Shown in pieces: positions 5,148-10,429 of a DNA stretch of 10,429 bases. Within the stretch, counting starts at the first letter, position 1; the number at the start of each line of letters is the position of its first letter. Origin of the DNA: Caldisericaceae bacterium (GTDB lineage: Bacteria; Calditrichota; Calditrichia; Calditrichales; Calditrichaceae). The notes under the pieces were generated by a model, which made no database searches, was not told where the DNA came from, and saw only the letters and a list, made by a program, of their open reading frames with translations. The DNA lies in NCBI GenBank assembly GCA_021160885.1, contig JAGHBR010000067.1:1-10429 (forward strand), given 5' to 3'. Position numbers and translations under genes: made by a program.

Positions 5148-6860
5148 ATGGAAAAATCACCAAATTACCCGCTGGATTCATCATTAAAAAAACTGCAAAT
5201 CGGTTACCGCTTTGACGACCGCTTTGAAATAACCGGCAATCCGGTACGGCGCAGCCACTGTTTTGCCTTTAAAGTCAAAGATATTAACGAAAACAAAGTC
5301 AAAGTCGTTCTGCTGTTTCCGCAACGCATTAGACAAGATGCCGAAGCTTTCAACTACCTTTCCGAACAGGTAAATCTGTTAACCGCTCTGGACCATCCGA
5401 AAATTGCCAGAATTTACGGCATGCACACGCAGGGGCCTTTAGCCTACATTGAAGAAGAACACGTAACGGGCAATACCCTGAAAACATTAAAATTAAAAAA
5501 AGAACAACAGCGCTTTACTGAAGAAGAAGTGCGCTGGATTGCAGAACAAATACTTGATGGTCTGGAATATGCCCACAATTTGAACATTTTGCACCGCGAC
5601 CTAAAACCGGCAAATATTGTTTTAACTGCAGAGAAAAAGATTAAGCTGATTGATTTTGGCCTTTCGGAGCCCATTCGTCACGCTTTAAATTTAGTGCAGG
5701 ACACCACTTCATCGACCATCATCCTGTACTGGTCGCCGGAACAGGTACAGGGGAAGGCGCTGACCATCCAGTCCGACATTTATTCGGTTGGGGCGGTCAT
5801 GTACGAGTTACTCAGCGGTAAACCGCCCTTCTTTACCGGCGACGTTTACAATAATATCCTTTTCAAAGAACCGGAACCGATTGAAGATTGTTCTCCCTTT
5901 ATGAATGATTTACTTTTAAAAGCCATGGCCAAAAAGCCGGAAGAACGTTTTAAAGAGTGTAATGAAATGCGTCAGGCGCTGAGCCAGACAGGCATTTCCA
6001 TTTTTGGTAGTTCGCTTAAAATGGAAGAAAAACCTGAACGACATGTAAAAAAAGAAAAAAAAAGTTCAACGATCCGAACCCTGCTGAAACCAAATATTCG
6101 TTACACCCTTATCAGCGCTGTGTTGATTGTGACTCTGGCTGTCATGATCTCCAGGCTCCAATTTGGAGGAAAATCTCCTGCTGAGGCTGATTCAACTCAA
6201 ACTAAAACGACAACCACTCAAACCGACAGTTTTCAGATAAAGATGCTGAATGCTCTGCTAAGCCAGGCACAAGAAAAGATTGCTCAAAAACAGATTTTAG
6301 AGCCACCACAAAGCAGCGCCCTGTATTTGTTGCAACAGGCACAAAAAATCGATCCTACCAATGAACGGTTAATCTCTTTGTTGGAAGAGGTCAAATCCAA
6401 ATTGCGTCAGCAGGTTTACGGTCTGGCATCCAGTGGTCAGCAGGTAAAGGCCAATAACTTGCTGCAACGCACTTTAAAAAGTTTCCCTGAGGACTCACTT
6501 TTGATTCGCATGAAAAATGAACTATTCCCGGATGTGACCAAGGAGTTACCTGTCAAGCTCGAAGTTCTGAATGGCGTAGGTGTTAGCGGCATTGCCCATC
6601 GCTTAAGCCAGGTTTTACAGCAGCAGCATTTTAAAGTGGTCAACACTGAAAACTATCGGACAAACGGTAGAAGGAATTGGAAAGTAAGCAAATCGTTTTT
6701 TAAAGGAATGGTACCTGCTAATCAACAAACGAAGAAGTTAGAACAGATGTTGGGTTTAAAATATCAATACGATCCTTCCTTTAAAGGGCAAAACAGTCAG
6801 GCCACCATGGCCATTGTGTTGGGAAAGGATTACCAGCGGTTAAAACCATTTAGAAGGTAA
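5148..6860 (+). CDS. membrane-spanning Ser/Thr kinase-like protein with periplasmic LytR_C domain
   Basis: From ATG 5148 the protein has 570 residues. An upstream TTG at 5085 would add 21 residues; neither start has a clear Shine-Dalgarno, and I prefer the ATG. Order: Hanks-type kinase domain (about 20-275), Lys-rich juxtamembrane segment (about 295-310), one transmembrane helix (about 319-335), a Thr/Ser/Gln linker, a helical TPR-like region (about 365-460) and a LytR_C domain (about 468-560) beginning 'VKLEVLNGVGVSGIAHRLS' and ending 'IVLGKDYQRL'. The C-lobe looks active: HRD with Asp151, Lys153, Asn156, 'DFG' at 169-171, and 'WSPEQ' in the APE position. The N-lobe is abnormal: the glycine loop is replaced by 'GNPVRRSHCFAF' and the VAIK position reads 'KVVLLFP' with Leu for Lys. 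It probably links an envelope signal to the cytoplasm; whether it phosphorylates is open. It stands alone between repeat-rich spacers. Confidence 0.9.
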   Translation: MEKSPNYPLDSSLKKLQIGYRFDDRFEITGNPVRRSHCFAFKVKDINENKVKVVLLFPQRIRQDAEAFNYLSEQVNLLTALDHPKIARIYGMHTQGPLAYIEEEHVTGNTLKTLKLKKEQQRFTEEEVRWIAEQILDGLEYAHNLNILHRDLKPANIVLTAEKKIKLIDFGLSEPIRHALNLVQDTTSSTIILYWSPEQVQGKALTIQSDIYSVGAVMYELLSGKPPFFTGDVYNNILFKEPEPIEDCSPFMNDLLLKAMAKKPEERFKECNEMRQALSQTGISIFGSSLKMEEKPERHVKKEKKSSTIRTLLKPNIRYTLISAVLIVTLAVMISRLQFGGKSPAEADSTQTKTTTTQTDSFQIKMLNALLSQAQEKIAQKQILEPPQSSALYLLQQAQKIDPTNERLISLLEEVKSKLRQQVYGLASSGQQVKANNLLQRTLKSFPEDSLLIRMKNELFPDVTKELPVKLEVLNGVGVSGIAHRLSQVLQQQHFKVVNTENYRTNGRRNWKVSKSFFKGMVPANQQTKKLEQMLGLKYQYDPSFKGQNSQATMAIVLGKDYQRLKPFRR

Positions 6861-6885
6861 AGCTTAGTGAAAGGTTTAAAAGGTT

Positions 6886-6971
6886 GAATGGGGTTAAAAG
6901 GGGTTAAGGGGGTAAGAGTATAAGGGTTAAGAGTAAGCTTTTGGGGAGGGCATTGGCTGTGTTGATGCAAA
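6886..6971 (-). repeat. 110-bp degenerate repeat, inverted copy 3
   Basis: Read on the minus strand this gives TTGCATCAACACAG, a CAATGCCCTCC block, a CTTACTCTTAACCCTTATAC run and a CTTAACCC end, in the same order as copy 1 (TTGCTTAAACACAG, CGATGCACTCC, CTACTCTTAACCCTTATAC, CTTAACCC). The kinase gene therefore sits between oppositely oriented members of one repeat family. Homology is clear in block order but imperfect. Confidence 0.65.
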
Positions 6972-7086
6972 CCAGGTGATAGGCCCAGGTTGAAAATTTA
7001 GTATTGTAAGAGTCAGTAATCATTACTATTTTGGATGATTTGTTGAATACGTAAATGAAACCTTTGAAAAAATCATTAAGAATGTC

Positions 7087-7106
7087 ATTCCCGCTCAGGC
7101 GGTAAT
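7087..7106. repeat. TCATTCCCGC-type dispersed hairpin
   Basis: ATTCCCGC, loop TCAG, GCGGTAAT forms an 8-position stem with one mismatch. It is preceded by TGTC and resembles the very common 'GTCATTCCCGC..GCGGGAAT' intergenic repeat of many bacteria. It is probably a diverged copy, not a gene-specific regulator. Confidence 0.6.
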
Positions 7107-7203
7107 CTCTAAGTTGACATGTTTGGAGAATCCCCGTTTTTTTCGAAGGTTTCTAAATGTCCTTTGGGCGATATGTGTGTGTTTTAGCGATTTGTTAATA
7201 CAC

Positions 7204-7207
7204 GGAG
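7204..7207 (+). promoter_or_regulatory. ribosome binding site of the NHL gene
   Basis: GGAG lies six bases before the ATG at 7214. It supports this start, which also places a signal peptide at the N-terminus. Confidence 0.6.
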
Positions 7208-7213
7208 AATTAA

Positions 7214-8128
7214 ATGTTTAAATTTTTGTTTTTAATTTTGGTTACGCTTTTCTTTAACTCAAAATCACTGTTTTCGCAAACCTTTGTGGAAGAATTCCGC
7301 CTGGGCCAGGAAGGCCAGCAAAGCGGACAGTTTAACCGGCCGCTGGCTCTGGCTGTTTCGCAGGACGGCGTTCTGTTCGTGGTTGATTCCGGCAACAATC
7401 GCCTGCAATTGTTTGACCTGGAAGGCCATTTTCTGAAAACCGTCGGCGGCTTTGGTTTTGAAGCCGACCAGTTCGACTTCCCCACCGACATCTGGACAAA
7501 ATCACTGATCAACATTTATGTTTCCGATTACAACAATCAGCGCATTCAACGCTACGACCGACAAATGAACTACATTGCCCAATTTTCCAGCAACCCTAAT
7601 TGGCCTGAAGAATTTCAGTTTGGCCAGACGCTAAGCTGCGCGGTCAATTCACAAAACGATTTGTTCATTTTAGACCACCAGGAGAACAAGGTCATAAAAT
7701 TCAACCGCAACGGACAGCCCGAACGCTTTTTCGGACATTACGATTCCGGACCCGGCGAACTTTCTGAACCGGTTCAGCTTGACCTGTTTTTAAACAACTA
7801 TTTACTGGTCAGCGACATAGGACGCAAAGCCATCGTAATGTTCGATTTCTTTGGCAATTTCATCAAACTGTTTAGCGATTCACAATTTGTCCGTCCCCGT
7901 GGCCTGGCCTGCACAAAAGACGACCTGTTCTTTGTGGCAGATGAAGGCGCCAAAATGATTTTCAGCCTCACTTCAAAGGCCGAAGCAGCCCGGCCCTGGA
8001 ATTTAATCCTGCAACAACCGCTTTCCTCGCCTGCCGATTTGGTTACATTTTCTTACAAAAAAGCTACCAGAGCCGTAATTCTAGATGGACATCAGCTAAT
8101 CTGGGGGAGACTCGAATTAGATCAATGA
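7214..8128 (+). CDS. secreted NHL-repeat beta-propeller protein
   Basis: The 304-residue protein starts with a signal peptide: Lys3, a Phe/Leu/Val core, and a likely cut near Ser21-Gln22. The rest is built of NHL-type blades with the usual pattern of 'G.F..P..la....dG.l.v.D..NnRlq.fd..G'. The clearest is residues 38-76 ('FNRPLALAVSQDGVLFVVDS', then 'NNRLQLFDLEGHFL'), with weaker blades at about 85-125 ('VSDYNNQRIQRYD'), 138-175 ('FILDHQENKVIKFNRNGQ'), 185-220 ('LVSDIGRKAIVMFDFFGNF') and 227-255. This makes five or six blades, probably one propeller. No catalytic residues are apparent; NHL propellers usually bind partners. The protein is periplasmic or surface-located. Its stop overlaps the ATG of the large surface-protein gene (ATGA), so a shared pathway or complex with that protein is a reasonable inference. 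An open frame on the opposite strand here is a shadow. Confidence 0.88.
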   Translation: MFKFLFLILVTLFFNSKSLFSQTFVEEFRLGQEGQQSGQFNRPLALAVSQDGVLFVVDSGNNRLQLFDLEGHFLKTVGGFGFEADQFDFPTDIWTKSLINIYVSDYNNQRIQRYDRQMNYIAQFSSNPNWPEEFQFGQTLSCAVNSQNDLFILDHQENKVIKFNRNGQPERFFGHYDSGPGELSEPVQLDLFLNNYLLVSDIGRKAIVMFDFFGNFIKLFSDSQFVRPRGLACTKDDLFFVADEGAKMIFSLTSKAEAARPWNLILQQPLSSPADLVTFSYKKATRAVILDGHQLIWGRLELDQ

Positions 8129-10429
8129 ACAGATTGCGACAACCAACACCTGGGCTGGATTTCAGGTTTGTTTTCAGGCGAAGGGCTTTAGTTCCTGTCA
8201 GACTTCAACCACCTTTAAAGAAAAATATCCGCAATGATTTTAAAAAAATCCCTGCTCATTACAAATGCCTGCTCTTCCTTGGCTTATTGCTGTTTTTTAA
8301 CCTCAGTTTTCTGTTCGGTCAGTCTCTTTCAATTGCACACACGCTGCAGGTGGATTCCATACTGACACGGTTGCCGTCAAACTTCACCTTTAAATTTCCT
8401 TTAAATCAATATCCAAAATTAAATACTTTAAGCATTCAGCTTAATCAGCAACCTTTACAATCTACTCTGGATTTTAAACTTTTTGACAAAGATTCCATCC
8501 TTTTCTACCGTAATTTTAATCCAGAGGACACGCTGTTCATTCACTACCAGTTAGAACCTTACTTTTTGCCCCGCAAAATCAGCCTGTTTAAGAGCGACAC
8601 TATACGCAGCAATCTTTCAGCAGATAGTTTAAAGAAATGGCAAACCGGCAAAACTTTTCAAGCATTTAAACTGGAAAATCCATTGCAACACATCCCTTCT
8701 ACTCTGCAAACCAGCGGCAGCATCATGCGCGGCGTGCAGGTTGGCACCAATCGCGATTTTACCTTAAACTCCGGCCTCAATCTTCAACTTTCCGGGCATT
8801 TAACGGACGACATTGAAATCATTGCTGCGCTGACCGATGAAGCCACGCCCATTCAACCAGAGGGCAACACACAAACTCTGGAAGAGATTGACAAGGTCTT
8901 TGTCAAATTCAAAAGCCCTTTTTTACAGGGAACGGTGGGCGATTTTAATTACAATTACCAGGGCTCGCAGTTCGGTAAAGTACAGCGCAAATTGCAGGGG
9001 CTGGATTTACAAACAGGGATTAAAAATAACGATTTAGGCGTAACCCTTGCCACCACACGCGGCTTTTTTCACCATGTTTCTTTTTTAGGTCAGGAAGGTA
9101 ACCAGGGGCCCTACCAGTTAACCGGTAAAAACGGCGAACGGGAAATCATCGTGCTGGCCGGGACTGAACGCGTGTTTGTGAATGGCCAGCGTATGCTTCG
9201 CGGTGAAGACAACGATTACGTGATTGAATATGGGAACGGACAAATTCGCTTTACCAACAATCGTTTGATTAGCAGCGAATCGCGCATTGAGGTTGATTTT
9301 GAGTACTTCCCTGCCGTTCAGAACTACAACCGTAACGTTTACTCTGCCTTTTCTCAGAGCCGCTTTTTCAAAAACAAAGCTCAGTTAAATCTACATTTTT
9401 ACCGTGAACAGGACAACACCAGCGAGCTGCTAGAAGAAGGCGCCGCTTTGCAAGGTGAACAAAAAGAAATCTTAAAACAGGCTGGCGACAATCCTTTTAA
9501 AGCCAGTGAAGCGGGCTTTACCTTTAAAGGTGATTCCGCTGGCAATTACATTTTGATTGACACAACCTATCAGGGCCAATCGTTCCAGGTTTTTAAATAC
9601 CTCGGGCAAAAAAAGGGCAACTATTCTGTTACCTTTAGCTATCTTGGCGCAGGTAAAGGAGATTACGTGCGCGACCGGCTGGGCGTTTACCGCTGGGTGG
9701 GGCCAAATAAAGGCCAGTATGCGCCGATCAAATTAATTCCCTTGCCTTCGCGCCATGATGTAGTTGATATGCAACTAAAATTACAGCCCGCCAATTACTG
9801 GCAAATGCGGTTAGATTACGCCCTGAGCCGCTTTGACCAGAACACCTTTTCTTCGCTGGATGATGGCGACAATCAGGGGCAGGCCCTGTCTTTTCAATCA
9901 GACCTGACAAAAGAAGCTTTAAAAATCTTTAACCAGAAAATAGGTACCTTACAATGGAATTTAAAAACCCGTTACATCGAAAAGAACTTCCAGGCAGCAG
10001 ACCGTTTTCGCGATCCGGATTTTCAGCGTTACTGGAATCTCTATTCTGCGGCTTCTAACAATCAGCAGGAACTTAGTTTTGAAATGAATACTCTTTACCA
10101 GCCTCTAAAACAGTTAAAACTGACTCACAATATCGGCCAGTTTCAACAATCCAGATTCAAAACGCAACGTCAAAAATGGGCAGTGAATTACGACCAGCCA
10201 CAAATTTTCAAGCTCGATGGCAATTTCGAACAAATCAGTTCCAACAATCAGCAACTTAAATTGGATGAAAACTGGAAGCGCTACGCTTTTAATCTGGGAC
10301 GCTCTTTCTGGAAACTGGCCGCATTCATCAACTATCAGGGAGAATGGCGCAAGCAAACACTTGAACAGCAACTGCGCGGCTTCCGCTTTAACGACTTTGG
10401 CGGCGGATTTTCGCTCATTAAATTAAAAA
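8125..10429 (+). CDS. large surface/outer-membrane protein, N-terminal part (runs off right edge)
   Basis: One frame stays open from ATG 8125 to the right edge (768 codons, no stop), so the C-terminus is missing. After an Arg-rich lead of about 45 residues comes a signal-peptide-like core (47-65, 'CLLFLGLLLFFNLSFLFG') ending at Gln66. The mature part is rich in Asn, Gln, Phe and Tyr with alternating beta patterns. Diagnostic stretches are 'SGSIMRGVQVGTNRDF' (197-212), 'LNLQLSGHLTDDIEIIAAL' (218-236), 'PIQPEGNTQTLEEIDKVFV' (242-260), 'GTVGDF' (269-274) and 'LTGKNGEREIIVLAGTERVF' followed by 'VNGQRMLRGEDNDYVIEYGNGQIRF' (332-376). I recall these patterns from large uncharacterised surface or beta-barrel proteins of Bacteroidota-like genomes, faintly like SprA. 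From about 400 on it reads as repeated amphipathic strands, consistent with a barrel. It overlaps the NHL gene by ATGA. Start uncertain: an ATG at 8234 would give a cleaner signal peptide if the A-tract at 8242 had one more base. Confidence 0.8.
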   Translation, partial: MNRLRQPTPGLDFRFVFRRRALVPVRLQPPLKKNIRNDFKKIPAHYKCLLFLGLLLFFNLSFLFGQSLSIAHTLQVDSILTRLPSNFTFKFPLNQYPKLNTLSIQLNQQPLQSTLDFKLFDKDSILFYRNFNPEDTLFIHYQLEPYFLPRKISLFKSDTIRSNLSADSLKKWQTGKTFQAFKLENPLQHIPSTLQTSGSIMRGVQVGTNRDFTLNSGLNLQLSGHLTDDIEIIAALTDEATPIQPEGNTQTLEEIDKVFVKFKSPFLQGTVGDFNYNYQGSQFGKVQRKLQGLDLQTGIKNNDLGVTLATTRGFFHHVSFLGQEGNQGPYQLTGKNGEREIIVLAGTERVFVNGQRMLRGEDNDYVIEYGNGQIRFTNNRLISSESRIEVDFEYFPAVQNYNRNVYSAFSQSRFFKNKAQLNLHFYREQDNTSELLEEGAALQGEQKEILKQAGDNPFKASEAGFTFKGDSAGNYILIDTTYQGQSFQVFKYLGQKKGNYSVTFSYLGAGKGDYVRDRLGVYRWVGPNKGQYAPIKLIPLPSRHDVVDMQLKLQPANYWQMRLDYALSRFDQNTFSSLDDGDNQGQALSFQSDLTKEALKIFNQKIGTLQWNLKTRYIEKNFQAADRFRDPDFQRYWNLYSAASNNQQELSFEMNTLYQPLKQLKLTHNIGQFQQSRFKTQRQKWAVNYDQPQIFKLDGNFEQISSNNQQLKLDENWKRYAFNLGRSFWKLAAFINYQGEWRKQTLEQQLRGFRFNDFGGGFSLIKLK

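Larger units (their letters stand above)
6861..7213. other. intergenic spacer with inverted repeat copy and generic hairpin
   Basis: This 353-base spacer lies between the kinase and NHL genes. No gene is supported. Its left half is made of degenerate GGGTTAA/GTAAGAG runs and an inverted copy of the 110-bp repeat. Its right half holds a TCATTCCCGC-type hairpin at 7087-7106 and then AT-rich sequence up to a GGAG at 7204-7207. An 8-bp inverted pair AAAGCTTA (6859-6866) and TAAGCTTT (6934-6941) brackets the first part; it begins in the kinase stop region. No classical terminator follows the kinase. Confidence 0.6.

Noticed and set aside
7210..7515. 101-codon minus-strand open frame across the NHL start
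   Set aside because: It is antisense to a clear signal peptide and first NHL blade, with Arg/Ser/Pro-rich composition typical of a shadow frame.
9728..10371. minus-strand open frames (9728-9910, 10114-10371) and + frame 8837-9037
   Set aside because: All lie inside the long uninterrupted surface-protein frame and show no independent protein features.

Overview
The window looks like a chromosomal segment of a diderm (outer-membrane) bacterium, moderately AT-rich. I would guess the Bacteroidota/Calditrichota/Ignavibacteria side of the tree. The clues are the TIGR03545-type protein, a family I recall as restricted to genomes with outer membranes; a large surface or outer-membrane protein with a sequence style known from Bacteroidota-like genomes; a membrane-spanning Ser/Thr kinase with a LytR_C tail; and spacers full of dispersed hairpin repeats. 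The taxon is an inference from protein style, not a proven identity.

Layout. (1) 1-1704, + strand: the 3' part of a TIGR03545-like coiled-coil gene that enters from the left edge and is split by an apparent one-base frameshift near 312-320, then a thioredoxin-like gene coupled by a 4-base ATGA overlap. (2) 1705-2016: a spacer with a perfect 14-bp palindrome. (3) 2017-3716, + strand: cmoA-cmoB, again with an ATGA overlap. This is the complete two-enzyme route from S-adenosylmethionine and prephenate to the carboxymethoxy group of cmo5U34 in tRNA. (4) 3720-4151, - strand: a YjbQ/UPF0047 gene, convergent with cmoB, with an excellent Shine-Dalgarno. (5) 4152-5147: a roughly 1-kb divergent spacer made largely of degenerate direct repeats and hairpins, including a terminator-like structure that no annotated gene runs into. 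(6) 5148-6860, + strand: a Ser/Thr kinase-like membrane protein with intact HRD and DFG motifs but a degenerate glycine loop and no recognisable VAIK lysine. (7) 6861-7213: a spacer holding an inverted copy of the repeat found upstream of the kinase. (8) 7214 to the right edge, + strand: a secreted NHL beta-propeller gene overlapping by ATGA a very large surface-protein gene that is open to the end of the window.

Three functional themes are present: tRNA wobble modification (cmoAB), envelope signalling (the kinase with a periplasmic tail), and envelope or surface proteins (the TIGR03545 protein, the NHL protein and the large surface protein). All three adjacent same-strand gene pairs share the same 4-base stop/start overlap, so translational coupling is the rule here. 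The most interesting signals are the atypical kinase N-lobe, the inverted repeats flanking the kinase gene, the orphan hairpin cluster at 4908-4991, and two places (near 315 and at 8242-8248) where a single missing A would explain a reading-frame anomaly.
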